DNA from: CAZGYE01 sp964530165
GTDB taxonomy: Bacteria > Planctomycetota > Planctomycetia > Planctomycetales > Planctomycetaceae
Direction of reading: 5' to 3'
Assembly (NCBI GenBank): GCA_964530165.1
Contig: CAZGYE010000008.1
Coordinates: forward strand, 1 to 46,892
Length of the DNA: 46,892 nt
The position numbers were made by a program, and so were the translations under genes. The notes beneath the pieces were generated by a model that made no database searches, was not told where the DNA came from, and was given only the letters and a program-made list of their open reading frames with translations. This document shows, in pieces, positions 34,040 to 42,899 of the stretch. Position 1 is the stretch's first letter; every line of letters starts with the position of its first letter.

Positions 34040-34648
34040 ATGCGAATCGGCGTTGATTTCGACAATACCATCATCAGCTACGACCGGGAGTTCCACCGGG
34101 CGGCGCGGGAGCGCGGACTCGTTGCTCCCGACGTTCCCGCTACCAAGGCGGACGTCCGCGATTCCCTACGCCGGCAGGGTCAAGAAAATGCTTGGACCGA
34201 GCTGCAGGGGTACGTTTACGGAGTCGCCATCGCCGACGCTCCCCCGTTTCCCGGCGTCCTCGACTTCTTTTCTCGCTGCAGGTCGCAGAAAATCAGCGTG
34301 TTCCTCATCAGCCACAAGACGCGTTTCCCGGTGCTTGGTCCGCAATGGGACCTGCATCAATCAGCGCGGAATTGGTTGGACGCACAGGGACTCCTGGACT
34401 CCGCGACGATGGAACTGTCTGAAGAGTGCATCTGTTTTGAAGAGACAAGACAGAGAAAGCTCGACCGAATTGCCGAGGTCGGCTGTACGCATTTCATCGA
34501 CGATCTGCCGGAATTCCTCGCCGAGGTGAACTTTCCCAAGGGCGTGGAACGTATCCTGTTTGATCCGCATGAACGTTGCCGAAATGAAATTGGTTTTCGC
34601 CGTGCCAGCTCGTGGCAGGAAGTGATCGAAACACTTGGCATTGGATAG
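34040..34648 (+). CDS. HAD-superfamily hydrolase
   Basis: A 202-residue HAD protein. Motif I is GVDFDNTII, with nucleophile Asp6 and Asp8. Motif II is VFLISHKTR, a Ser in place of the usual Thr/Ser position, and motif IV is HFIDDLPEFL. It is probably a sugar-phosphate phosphatase. It sits 37 bases after the dehydrogenase and 6 bases before the kinase-like gene, and a phosphatase and kinase pair fits activation of a free or phosphorylated sugar before nucleotide transfer. Confidence 0.83.
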   Translation: MRIGVDFDNTIISYDREFHRAARERGLVAPDVPATKADVRDSLRRQGQENAWTELQGYVYGVAIADAPPFPGVLDFFSRCRSQKISVFLISHKTRFPVLGPQWDLHQSARNWLDAQGLLDSATMELSEECICFEETRQRKLDRIAEVGCTHFIDDLPEFLAEVNFPKGVERILFDPHERCRNEIGFRRASSWQEVIETLGIG

Positions 34649-34654
34649 CCCCTC

Positions 34655-35710
34655 GTGACATCGACGTTGCCGGAACTTGGACTACCCCAATCGACCGTCG
34701 CCGGACTCCTGGCGGCCGCCGGGTTGCCGGTCGACTTCATGCTGCACCCGGTGAGCGGGGGGGCCAACAACCGGGTGTTTCGGGTCGACCTGGGCGACGG
34801 TCGCCGCGTGCTGCTGAAACGGTACTTCCATCACCCGGGCGATCAGCGGGATCGGCTCAGCGCGGAATTCGCGTTCACGCGGTTTGCGTGGGCGGGCGGC
34901 ATCCGCACGGTTCCAGAGCCGTTGGCGTGCGATGCGGCCAATCGTCTCGGACTGTACGCGTTCATCGAAGGGAGACGACTGCGCCCCGGCGAGATCACGG
35001 CCGCACACGTCACTCTGGCGGCCGATTTCCTGGGCGACCTGCGCCGGCTCCAGGGCCGCCGGGCAGCAGCACAGCTACCCTCGGCCTCCGAAGCTTGTTT
35101 CAGCGTCGCCGGGCATCTTGGCTGCGTGGAGCAACGCATCAACCGTCTGCTCGGCATCGAAGAGACCGAAGGTACTTGCCGCGAGGCCCGCGAATTCGTG
35201 GAGCAGGAGCTCGCACCGACCTGGAAGCGGGTCTCGCAGGCCGTTCGCGCTGCCGCCGTCAAGCAGCACATGTCGCTTGACGACGTCCTCGCTCCGCGCG
35301 AGCGCTGCCTGTCACCCTCCGATGTCGGCTTTCACAACGCATTGCTTCCTTCGGACGGGAAACTGCATTTCTTAGACTTTGAATACGCCGGCTGGGACGA
35401 CCCCGCAAAACTGGTGTGCGACTTTTTCTGTCAGGTAGAAGTTTCCGTTCCGCAAGAGCATTACGACGTCTTCGTCCAGCCGTTGCTCGCCGACGCTTCT
35501 CGGCCGGAACAACTCGCGGGCCGCATCGGGCTTCTCTTTCCCGTCTATCGTGTAAAATGGTGTTGTATCCTGCTCAACGAGTTTGTGGCGTCCTCGCGAG
35601 CCCGCCGTCGCTTCAGTGAGGGCGGCGCCGATCAGACCGAGCGTGAAGAAGACCAGTTGCAAAAGGCCCGGCTCGCGCTGAGCCGGCTTGTTGACGAGTT
35701 TCAGACGTGA
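34655..35710 (+). CDS. APH-fold small-molecule kinase
   Basis: A 351-residue protein of the aminoglycoside phosphotransferase/choline kinase fold, starting with GTG. The N-lobe has SGGANNRVFRVDL and the ATP Lys in VLLKRYFHH. The catalytic loop is SPSDVGFHNALL, with Ser in place of the usual His of HxDxxxxN, and the metal Asp is in LDFEYAGWDDPAK. Given its neighbours it is more likely a sugar kinase than an antibiotic-resistance enzyme. A 262-base gap follows, filled by an inverted repeat. Confidence 0.85.
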   Translation: MTSTLPELGLPQSTVAGLLAAAGLPVDFMLHPVSGGANNRVFRVDLGDGRRVLLKRYFHHPGDQRDRLSAEFAFTRFAWAGGIRTVPEPLACDAANRLGLYAFIEGRRLRPGEITAAHVTLAADFLGDLRRLQGRRAAAQLPSASEACFSVAGHLGCVEQRINRLLGIEETEGTCREAREFVEQELAPTWKRVSQAVRAAAVKQHMSLDDVLAPRERCLSPSDVGFHNALLPSDGKLHFLDFEYAGWDDPAKLVCDFFCQVEVSVPQEHYDVFVQPLLADASRPEQLAGRIGLLFPVYRVKWCCILLNEFVASSRARRRFSEGGADQTEREEDQLQKARLALSRLVDEFQT

Positions 35711-35772
35711 AGGGCAACCACTATCGGCAATTCAATGCTGCAGGGTTAAGTTTGGGAATCAGAGAATTCTGA

Positions 35773-35910
35773 AACCACAGATAAACACGGATGAACACAG
35801 ATTCCAGCTCAAAACATTGACGAAATGAGCTTTGAACACATTACAGGACACCGTGTGTGTGACAACGGTTGTCTTTATCTGTGTTTATCTGTGTGCATCC
35901 GTGGTTACTT
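35773..35910. repeat. inverted repeat of ACCACAGATAAACACGGATG type
   Basis: The left arm (35775-35803) reads ACCACAGATAAACACGG then ATGAACACAG. The right arm (35873-35908) carries TTTATCTGTG twice and then CATCCGTGGTT, the complement of the same words in slightly altered order. It separates the kinase gene from the second SDR. A near-duplicate of the SDR start context (CCAGCTCCAAAACAATGAC at 35961-35979) occurs at 35805 without the ATG. Confidence 0.65.
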
Positions 35911-35972
35911 CGGTTTTTCTTTTACGTGCACGTGAACTTGGCGCTGTCGTATCAAGAACCAGCTCCAAAACA

Positions 35973-36974
35973 ATGACCGCGAAAAAAAAGATCGCCGTTC
36001 TCGGCGCGAATTCCTTCTCCGGCCAGGATTTCGTCGACCTGCTGCTCGATGATCCCGAGAACGAGGTGCTGGGAATCAGCCGATCGCCTGAACGGTCGGC
36101 TGTGTTCTTGCGGTACAAGCGACGTCCCGATCTCTCGCGGTATCGCTATCACAAAATAGATTTGAACCGGCAGATGCCCGAACTGCTCGGCCTGCTGGAT
36201 GGCGAGCGGCCGCACTACATCGTGAACTTCGCCGCACAGAGCGAAGTGGCGCCGAGCTGGAACCATCCCCAGCAGTGGTTCCAGACGAACTGCGTCGCGC
36301 TTGCGGAGCTTGTGAATCACTTGAGGCAGTGCGACTACCTCGAGCGGTATTTGCACATCTCGTCTCCGGAGGTCTACGGCACGTGTGTGGGGACAGTCGA
36401 CGAGAGTGCAGCACTGAATCCGAGCACTCCGTACGCGGCGTCGAAAGCGGCCGCCGATCTGCTGTTGAGCACATATCACAACCAATTCGGATTCCCGCTG
36501 CTGACGGTTCGCGCCACCAACGTCTACGGCGCGCGGCAGCAGCTTTTCAAGATCATTCCTCGCTCGGTCGTCTACCTGAAGCTGGGGCGCACGATTGCCC
36601 TGCACGGTGGAGGTGCGGCGGTCAAGTCGTACATTCACATCCGCGACGTCTCCCGCGGCGAGCTTGCGGTGCTTATGCACGGGCGGCTCGGAACAATCTA
36701 CCATTTGTCGCCCGACCAGGGGATGTCCGTGCGGGACGTCGTGGCTGCCATTTGTGATAAGATGCGGCGAAGTCTTGAGGAGGCCACGACCGTGGTCGGT
36801 GAACGTCCGGGACAGGACGCTGCCTACGTGATCGACTCAACCCGAGCCCGCACGGAGCTTGGCTGGAGTCCACAGATCGATTTCCACGACGGCGCCCGCG
36901 AAGTGATTGGATGGGTCGAAGACTACTGGAGCGAAATCCGCGAGCAGCCTCTCGAGTACCAGCACAAACCCTAA
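35973..36974 (+). CDS. GDP-mannose 4,6-dehydratase-like SDR
   Basis: A 333-residue extended SDR. The Rossmann motif GANSFSG follows IAVLG, and Tyr-x3-Lys is in TPYAASKAAAD. The dehydratase triad segment is ISSPEVYG, so the acid of the RmlB TDE motif is replaced, leaving Ser-Pro-Glu. It also has NVYGARQQLFKIIPR and a C-terminal ARTELGWSPQ. It is likely a nucleotide-sugar dehydratase or epimerase. The ATG at 35973 is chosen because the upstream in-frame sequence to 35832 is repeat DNA. Confidence 0.87.
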   Translation: MTAKKKIAVLGANSFSGQDFVDLLLDDPENEVLGISRSPERSAVFLRYKRRPDLSRYRYHKIDLNRQMPELLGLLDGERPHYIVNFAAQSEVAPSWNHPQQWFQTNCVALAELVNHLRQCDYLERYLHISSPEVYGTCVGTVDESAALNPSTPYAASKAAADLLLSTYHNQFGFPLLTVRATNVYGARQQLFKIIPRSVVYLKLGRTIALHGGGAAVKSYIHIRDVSRGELAVLMHGRLGTIYHLSPDQGMSVRDVVAAICDKMRRSLEEATTVVGERPGQDAAYVIDSTRARTELGWSPQIDFHDGAREVIGWVEDYWSEIREQPLEYQHKP

Positions 36975-36998
36975 GCCGCGAGCGCCGGGAAATCCGAC

Positions 36999-37661
36999 AT
37001 GCCGCACATTGATTTCATCAGCAAGATTCACAAATCGACGTCCCGCGACTATCTCAAACGCGTGATCGAGCACGACAAAGCGGAATGTGCCGAGGTCGCC
37101 GTCAAGTGGGGTATGGACTACTGGGACGGCGAGAGGCAATACGGTTACGGCGGGATGCGTTACGACGGCCGTTGGCGGCCGGTGGCTGAGGAAATGGCCC
37201 GTCATTACAGTCTGCCTTCCGACGCGCGGATACTCGACGTCGGCTGCGGTAAAGGGTACCTGCTCTACGAGTTTACGCAGGTACTTCCAAACTCACGCGT
37301 GGCCGGAATCGACATTTCTCAGTATGCCGTGGAGAATTCCAAGGAAGAGGTCAGGCCGTTTCTCCAGGTTGGCAATGCCGCCTGCTTGCCGTTTGACGAC
37401 GGCTCGTTCGATCTGGTGGTTTCGGTGACGACGTTGCACAATTTGTACAATTACGAGCTGTTGGAGGCGCTGCATGAGATCGAACGCGTCGGTCGAGAGC
37501 ACAAGCACGTGACGGTCGAATCGTATCGAACGGAACGCGAGAAGGTGAACCTGTTGTACTGGCAGTTGACGTGCCGTTGTTTCTACTCGGTCAAAGAGTG
37601 GGAGTGGTTCTTCGAGCAAGCCGGTTATGCCGGCGATTACTCGTTCATCTTTTTCGAGTAG
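36999..37661 (+). CDS. class I SAM-dependent methyltransferase
   Basis: A 220-residue protein with motif I ARILDVGCGKGYLLYEF (about 73-89), VAGIDISQYAVENSKEE and the core DDGSFDLVVSVTTLHNL. The N-terminal 60 residues include KWGMDYWDGERQYGYGGMRY, which I associate with methyltransferase-like proteins in surface-glycan loci. It starts 24 bases after the SDR and ends the plus-strand arm, 16 bases before the convergent sdhB. Confidence 0.87.
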   Translation: MPHIDFISKIHKSTSRDYLKRVIEHDKAECAEVAVKWGMDYWDGERQYGYGGMRYDGRWRPVAEEMARHYSLPSDARILDVGCGKGYLLYEFTQVLPNSRVAGIDISQYAVENSKEEVRPFLQVGNAACLPFDDGSFDLVVSVTTLHNLYNYELLEALHEIERVGREHKHVTVESYRTEREKVNLLYWQLTCRCFYSVKEWEWFFEQAGYAGDYSFIFFE

Positions 37662-37677
37662 CGGATGAGCGGTCCAG

Positions 37678-38427
37678 TTATTTGACGAACAGATCGCGCA
37701 GCCACTGAATGGTGGTTTGGCGTCCGAGCCCGGCGATGGCGTCGGTCAGCGGGATGTCTTTGGGACAGACCTTCACGCAGTTCTGGGCGTTGCCGCAATC
37801 CGTGATGCCGCCCTCACCCATGATCGCGTGCAGTCTCTGCTCATTCTGATACCGACCGGTGGGATGGGAATTGTGCAGGCTCACCTGGCCGAGCGGGGCC
37901 GGGCCGATGAACTTCGAGTCCTTGTGGAACTGCGGGCAGGCCTCCATGCAGCAACCGCAGGTCATGCACCGCGAGAAGAGGTAGCGGAGGGACTGCTCGC
38001 CAGGCGAGATCAGCGGCGCATGCCGATGGATGTCCCACGAGCCGTCCATGGGCACCCACGCCTTGATCTGCAGCAGAGCGTCGAACATCTGCTGGCGGTC
38101 CACGAGCAGGTCACGCACGAGGGGAAACTTCCTCAGCGGTTCGAGGACGATGGGTTGTTCGAGTTCATCGATCAACGCGGCGCACGCCTGGCGCGGCACG
38201 CCGTTGATGAGCATCGAACAGGCGCCGCAAACCTCCTCCATGCAGTTGCTGTCCCAGACGACCGGCTCGACCTTCTCGCCTTGTGCATTGACGGAATGCT
38301 CGCGCAGGTACATCAGGGCCGAGATCACATTGTGCCCAGGCGAGTGGGGCATCTTGAACTCTTCCCAGTACGCCGGGGCGTCCGGAGAGTTCTGCCGCTT
38401 GATCTTGAAATGAATCTGCTTGCTCAT
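37678..38427 (-). CDS. sdhB: succinate dehydrogenase iron-sulfur subunit
   Basis: A 249-residue protein with all cluster ligands: [2Fe-2S] CMEEVCGAC plus a later Cys, [4Fe-4S] CMTCGCCMEACP, and [3Fe-4S] CGNAQNCVKVCPKDIP. It passes electrons from SdhA to SdhC at the inner membrane. The start MSKQIHFK overlaps the sdhA stop by one base (TGATG). The upstream in-frame extension to 38556 lies inside sdhA and is rejected. Confidence 0.96.
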   Translation of the reverse strand: MSKQIHFKIKRQNSPDAPAYWEEFKMPHSPGHNVISALMYLREHSVNAQGEKVEPVVWDSNCMEEVCGACSMLINGVPRQACAALIDELEQPIVLEPLRKFPLVRDLLVDRQQMFDALLQIKAWVPMDGSWDIHRHAPLISPGEQSLRYLFSRCMTCGCCMEACPQFHKDSKFIGPAPLGQVSLHNSHPTGRYQNEQRLHAIMGEGGITDCGNAQNCVKVCPKDIPLTDAIAGLGRQTTIQWLRDLFVK

Positions 38428-40313
38428 CACCGATAGTCCCTCGGTTTCTCCGGCGGAAGCACGGACATGTCCACCGGCTTGTACTCGATCTCCGGCCCAT
38501 CGTTGGTATAGGTGACGATGGAATGCTTGAGCCACTTCTCGTTGTTGGCCTTCCACTTGACCCTGTATTCTTCGTACTCCGGGTCGCCCTCGAACTTGCC
38601 TTCGGGGACTGAGAGCTCAAACTCGGCCTTGTAGTGCGAGCCTCGGCATTCGTCGCGCAACCGCGCGCACTTCGTGATCGCCTCGGCTAGGACGATCATG
38701 TCCTGAACCTGCCGCGCCCAAGAGAGAGACTGATTGGCGAAGCTGCCGCGGTCATCGAGCGATATTTTTGCGGAGCGCTCTTTGAGTTTGCCGATGCCGT
38801 CGAGCGCCTTGTCCAGGTCCTCGTTGCTGCGTTCGACGAACACGAGTTCCCGCATCAGGTCGCCGAGCTCCCGGTGGAGGGTGAAGGGGTTCTCGCCTCC
38901 GTCGGAAGACGTGAGGCCTTGATTGAACTCTTCCTGATGGGTTTGCTCGGCGTCGAAGAGGCTCTGGGGCAGTCCATCGCTGCTTTTGCCCAGGTTTTTG
39001 GTGTACGCGACTGCCGCGTCTCCCGCCACCTGGCCGCTGAACGAAGCGCTCAGCAGCGAATTGGCCCCCAGACGGTTCGCCCCGTGGTAGGCGAAGTCGC
39101 ACTCCCCGGCGGCGTACAGACCGGGGATGCTGGTCGCGTGGTTTCTGGGATGGATGCGCTCCATGCCGCCAGTCTGGTCGTCCTTCTGGAAATCGACCCA
39201 CAGGCCACCCATCGAGTAATGGGTGGCGGGAAAGATTTTCATCGGCCGGGTGTAGGGGTCCTCGCCCGCGAACGTGCGATACATCTCCAGGATGCCGCCG
39301 AGCCTGCTTTCCAGGAACTCTTTCGGCATGTGGGTTAGATCCAGGTAGACGATGTCCTCGCCGTCGATGCCCAGCCCCATGTGGCGCACTGCACGGCAGA
39401 TCGCCCTGGAAGCCACGTCTCGCGGCACGGTGTTGCCGTACGCCGGATACCACTCCTCAAGAAAGTAGAAACGCTCCCCCTCCGGGATGTCCAGCGGGTC
39501 TCGCGTGTCGCCCGGCGTTCGCGGCACCCAAATGCGTCCGCCTTCGCCGCGGCAAGCCTCAGACATGAGCCGGTTCTTGTCATGTCCCAGCATACCGGTC
39601 GGATGGAACTGAATGAACTCGCCGTTGGCGAACTTTGCCCCTTGCTGGTAGACGCGAGCGGCCGGGGCGCCGGTCGAGTTGCTCGACATCGTCGAGCGAC
39701 CGTATACCAACGCCAGACCACCCGTGGCCACGATGACCGCGTCGGCGCGGAACGCACGCACCTGCATGTTGGTTAAGTCCATCGCGGTGACGCCCCGGCA
39801 AATTCCCTCGTCATCGAGCACCAGCGACAAAAAATCCCAATTCTCGTATTTGGTCACCGTTCCGTTGGCTTCGTGGCTTCGCACCTGCTCGTCGACCGCG
39901 TATAGGAGCTGCTGACCGGTGGTCGCCCCGGCAAAGGCCGTCCGCCGGTTCTTCACGCCCCCGAAATGACGTTGATCCATGATGCCTTCCGGAGTGCGGC
40001 TGAACGTCACACCCATCCGGTCAAAGGTCCGGACGATCGACGGCGCCTCCTCGCACAGGTTCTGGATGGGGGGTTGGTCCGCCAAGTAGTCGCCGCCCTT
40101 GATCGTGTCCACGATGTGCTGCCAAACGGAGTCCTTCTGCCCCTTGATGTCGAGCACTGCGTTGATTCCACCCTGTGCACAGCAGGAGTGCGACCGCTTG
40201 ACCGGGAAGAGGGAGAACAGATCGACCGCGAGACCGTTCTCGCAAATCCGCATCGTGGCCCACAGGCCCCCCAACCCGCCGCCGACTACGATGACTCTTC
40301 GTTTCGCTGCCAT
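38427..40313 (-). CDS. sdhA: succinate dehydrogenase flavoprotein subunit
   Basis: A 628-residue flavoprotein. It has the FAD motif VIVVGGGLGGLWA, the covalent FAD His in RSHSCCAQGGINA, and active-site elements QFHPTGMLGHDKNRLMSEAC and GANRLGANSLLSASFSG. It is of the Bacillus/epsilonproteobacterial class, used with a single di-haem membrane subunit. The start MAAKRRVIVVGG at 40313 has AGGAAG upstream; the frame extending to 40487 is repeat DNA. It oxidises succinate to fumarate in the TCA cycle (complex II). Confidence 0.97.
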   Translation of the reverse strand: MAAKRRVIVVGGGLGGLWATMRICENGLAVDLFSLFPVKRSHSCCAQGGINAVLDIKGQKDSVWQHIVDTIKGGDYLADQPPIQNLCEEAPSIVRTFDRMGVTFSRTPEGIMDQRHFGGVKNRRTAFAGATTGQQLLYAVDEQVRSHEANGTVTKYENWDFLSLVLDDEGICRGVTAMDLTNMQVRAFRADAVIVATGGLALVYGRSTMSSNSTGAPAARVYQQGAKFANGEFIQFHPTGMLGHDKNRLMSEACRGEGGRIWVPRTPGDTRDPLDIPEGERFYFLEEWYPAYGNTVPRDVASRAICRAVRHMGLGIDGEDIVYLDLTHMPKEFLESRLGGILEMYRTFAGEDPYTRPMKIFPATHYSMGGLWVDFQKDDQTGGMERIHPRNHATSIPGLYAAGECDFAYHGANRLGANSLLSASFSGQVAGDAAVAYTKNLGKSSDGLPQSLFDAEQTHQEEFNQGLTSSDGGENPFTLHRELGDLMRELVFVERSNEDLDKALDGIGKLKERSAKISLDDRGSFANQSLSWARQVQDMIVLAEAITKCARLRDECRGSHYKAEFELSVPEGKFEGDPEYEEYRVKWKANNEKWLKHSIVTYTNDGPEIEYKPVDMSVLPPEKPRDYR

Positions 40314-40363
40314 AGAAAAAACTTCCTGGAAGATGATCGTCTCGCTTGGAACCCTTCTTCGCA

Positions 40364-40462
40364 AGTAGAAAGGCAAAAGTAAAAAGGAAAAAGTACACAG
40401 GAGAAAGCGCTTCCCTCTGTCTTCATTTCTACTTTTTCCTTTTGCCTTTTTACTTTTTCCTT
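40364..40462. repeat. A-rich/T-rich inverted repeat between sdhC and sdhA
   Basis: The left arm contains GGCAAAAGTAAAAAGG and the right arm CCTTTTGCCTTTTTAC, separated by about 32 bases, giving a long imperfect hairpin. The right arm overlaps the last codons of sdhC, coding for its final Arg-Lys-Lys and stop. It may weaken transcription from sdhC into sdhA. Confidence 0.65.
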
Positions 40463-41247
40463 GACACCCTTCGGGCCGTTCCGGCAAATTGGACCTGTCC
40501 CCTTTTCTGACGCCCGAAACTGGTTGTATGGCCTTGGATCACCGCTGGTGTGCTGAGCGTCGAAGGATCCGTCGTCTTGAGCTTGTACAGCGAGCCTATG
40601 CCAAGCAGCCCCAGCACGATGCCGATGGTGATGCACACAGTGCCGCTGAGCCGCTGCGACCTCGGACCGATGGTGACGCCCCACACAATCAGAAACGTCC
40701 AAATCCCGTTCGCCAGATGGAAGACGGCCGAGAGGACTCCGAGGGCGTACACCGGACCCCACCACCAACTCTCCAGCACCGCGATTGTCGATGCGGGCGC
40801 GTCGTGAGCATCAAACTGGCCGCCGCCGGGCAGCCACGAACCGAGCCAGTGCATGTGCCACAAGTGCACCAGAATAAACGCCAGCGTGATCCACGCCGTC
40901 CACCGTTGCAGTGTATACCGCACATTGCCGCTGTAGCGGTAGATGGTGACGTTGGGCTGGCTCGTCCGCCAGATGATGATCCCGACGATCGCGTGAAAGG
41001 CGATGGGGATGAAAATGAAGATCACCTCCACCAGCTTGAGGACACCCACCTTGTCCAGGCTGTGAACCAGATTGACGGCATTCTGGTAAGCGTCGGCACT
41101 CACAAGCATCGCGCCGTTCAGCAACATATGGATGCAAAGAAACGCTCCCACCGGAATGATGCCCGAAAGCGAATGAAGCCGCCGGAGGAGAAAGTAGTAG
41201 TCTTCACCATACGCGCCCGTTTCCGCTGTTGCATCAGCCACTGCCAT
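40450..41247 (-). CDS. sdhC: succinate dehydrogenase cytochrome b subunit
   Basis: A 265-residue membrane anchor with five helices and conserved His residues for two haems (RRLHSLSG, LCIHMLLNG, AFHAIVG, ILVHLWHMHWLG, FHLANGIW). It passes electrons to quinone and belongs to the Bacillus-type single-subunit cytochrome b558 class. The ribosome site AAGGAAC precedes the start. The last 16 or so residues (GQVQFAGTARRVSRKK) are encoded by intergenic-type repeat DNA and are longer than expected for the family. Confidence 0.93.
   Translation of the reverse strand: MAVADATAETGAYGEDYYFLLRRLHSLSGIIPVGAFLCIHMLLNGAMLVSADAYQNAVNLVHSLDKVGVLKLVEVIFIFIPIAFHAIVGIIIWRTSQPNVTIYRYSGNVRYTLQRWTAWITLAFILVHLWHMHWLGSWLPGGGQFDAHDAPASTIAVLESWWWGPVYALGVLSAVFHLANGIWTFLIVWGVTIGPRSQRLSGTVCITIGIVLGLLGIGSLYKLKTTDPSTLSTPAVIQGHTTSFGRQKRGQVQFAGTARRVSRKK
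40463..40510 (-). repeat. GGGGACAGGTCCAATTTGCC-type repeat in the sdhC tail
   Basis: Read on the minus strand this is GGGGACAGGTCCAATTTGCC followed by GGAACGGCCCGAAGGGTG. I recognise the opening words from REP-like repeats that occur widely in bacterial genomes. It is translated as the end of SdhC. Only one copy is present in the window, so repeat status rests on recall. Confidence 0.35.
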
Positions 41248-41474
41248 GCGTTCCTTTCTGTGGTTTCGGGATGGCCGACCTTAACATTTCGTCCTCTCCG
41301 CTTCAACAAACCTGACCGATTCTTTCCGTCGGGGACCGAAAAATCTTGGTTTTCCGCCGCCAAAGGCACCCACCATGCGTCTTGCCCACCGTTGGCCTTT
41401 ACGTGCGGCATTGTGGTAGAATAAGGTGCTGCCGTTCAGCGACGAGATTGCGCGAAACGCCGAGGATGTGAAAC

Positions 41475-42863
41475 ATGAATGCCGGACACCAGGGTGGCAT
41501 ACTGATCGTGATTTGGGTCGGCATGCTCGGTTTCTGGGTGCAACCGGAAACCAAGGCGGCTGAGGGGGCGCGGATCCATCCCTTTGCCAATAACCCCTAC
41601 TATTGGCAGTTCAAGGGGAAGCCGGTGTTGCTGCTCGGCGGATCGGTCGACGACAACCTGTTCCAAATTGCCGATCTGAAGAAACATCTCGATTTGCTTA
41701 AATCGGTTGGCGGCAACTACGTCCGCAACACCATGAGCTCCCGCGACCCGGGCAACCTTTGGCCATTTGCCAAACAGGGTGATCTGTATGACCTCGATCG
41801 CTGGAACGACGAGTACTGGCGCCGCTTCGAAACGTTTCTGGCCGAGACGGCTCGCCGCGATATCATCGTTCAGATCGAGATTTGGGCCACGTTCGATTAC
41901 TACCGCGACAATTGGAATCGGAACCCGTTCAACCCGAAGAACAACGTGAACTACACGGCCGAGCGGTCTGGTCTGCCGGTCCGAGTCAGGTCGCACCCAA
42001 CACGAACCGAAAACGACTTCTTCCGCTCAGTACCGGATGCGAAGAACCTCTCAGTGGTGCTCAAGTATCAGCAGCGGTTCGTCGAGAAGATTCTCTCTGA
42101 CACGCTCGAGCACGACCACGTTCTGTACTGCATGGACAACGAAACAAGCGTCACTCCCCGCTGGGGCGCCTATTGGTCCGAGTTCATCAAACGCGAAGCC
42201 AAACAGGCCGGCAAGCAGGTTGAGACGACCGAGATGTGGGACCCCTGGGACCTCTCTGACCGCAAGCACAACGCGACCTTCGACCACCCGGAGACGTACT
42301 CCTTCGTGGACATCTCGCAGAACAATCACCAGAAAGGACAGCGGCACTACGAGAACGCATTGAAGCAACGGCAGCGGGTGCGGCCGCACATCCGCCCGCT
42401 GACGAATGTGAAGATCTACGGAGCCGATTCGGGCCGGTTCGGAAACTCGCGAGACGGCGTGGAGCGTTTCTGGAGAAGCATTTTCTGTGGACAGGCTTCG
42501 GCCCGGTTCCACCGGCCGACAAGCGGACTGGGACTCGGCAAAACGGCTCAGAAGATGATCGCCGCTGCCCGTGACGTCACGGGAGCGCTGGACCTGTTCT
42601 CCTGCGAACCCCGCAACAACCTGCTCGGCAAACGCGAAGCCGACGAGGCCTACTGCCTGGCGACACCCGGCCGGCAATACGCCGTCTACTTCCCTCGCGC
42701 CGGAGCCGTCTCGCTCAATGTGAAAGACGCTCCGGGACGGCTTTCTGTTCGCTGGTACGACATCGACCGTGGACGATGGACGGATACGGACAACGTCTCG
42801 GACCCTCGGATACTGCAGTTGAAGACACCCGGTTCAGGTCAATGGGCGGTCGTCATCCGCTGA
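41475..42863 (+). CDS. secreted glycoside-hydrolase-like protein
   Basis: A 462-residue protein with a signal peptide (MNAGHQGGILIVIWVGMLGF start). It appears to have a TIM-barrel core like DUF4038/cellulase-like hydrolases: GKPVLLLGGSVDDNLFQI, GGNYVRNTMSSRD, DIIVQIEIWATFDYY and VLYCMDNETSVT, where Asn-Glu is a candidate acid/base. A C-terminal beta domain (AVSLNVKDAPGRLSVRWYDID) resembles the putative collagen-binding domain of such enzymes. It stands alone; 227 bases without a clear gene separate it from sdhC. The substrate is unknown. Confidence 0.8.
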   Translation: MNAGHQGGILIVIWVGMLGFWVQPETKAAEGARIHPFANNPYYWQFKGKPVLLLGGSVDDNLFQIADLKKHLDLLKSVGGNYVRNTMSSRDPGNLWPFAKQGDLYDLDRWNDEYWRRFETFLAETARRDIIVQIEIWATFDYYRDNWNRNPFNPKNNVNYTAERSGLPVRVRSHPTRTENDFFRSVPDAKNLSVVLKYQQRFVEKILSDTLEHDHVLYCMDNETSVTPRWGAYWSEFIKREAKQAGKQVETTEMWDPWDLSDRKHNATFDHPETYSFVDISQNNHQKGQRHYENALKQRQRVRPHIRPLTNVKIYGADSGRFGNSRDGVERFWRSIFCGQASARFHRPTSGLGLGKTAQKMIAAARDVTGALDLFSCEPRNNLLGKREADEAYCLATPGRQYAVYFPRAGAVSLNVKDAPGRLSVRWYDIDRGRWTDTDNVSDPRILQLKTPGSGQWAVVIR

Positions 42864-42899
42864 TCGGACTCACAACACGTCGCACGGTTGGTGCGGGCG

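Noticed and set aside
34655..35710. Aminoglycoside resistance gene
   Set aside because: The fold is right, but the locus is a sugar pathway and the catalytic loop His is replaced by Ser; a sugar or small-molecule kinase is more likely.
35832..35972. N-terminal extension of the second SDR
   Set aside because: It is repeat DNA, and the Rossmann motif follows directly after the ATG at 35973.
40314..40487. N-terminal extension of SdhA
   Set aside because: It is the A/T-rich inverted repeat read through; the FAD motif follows the ATG at 40313.
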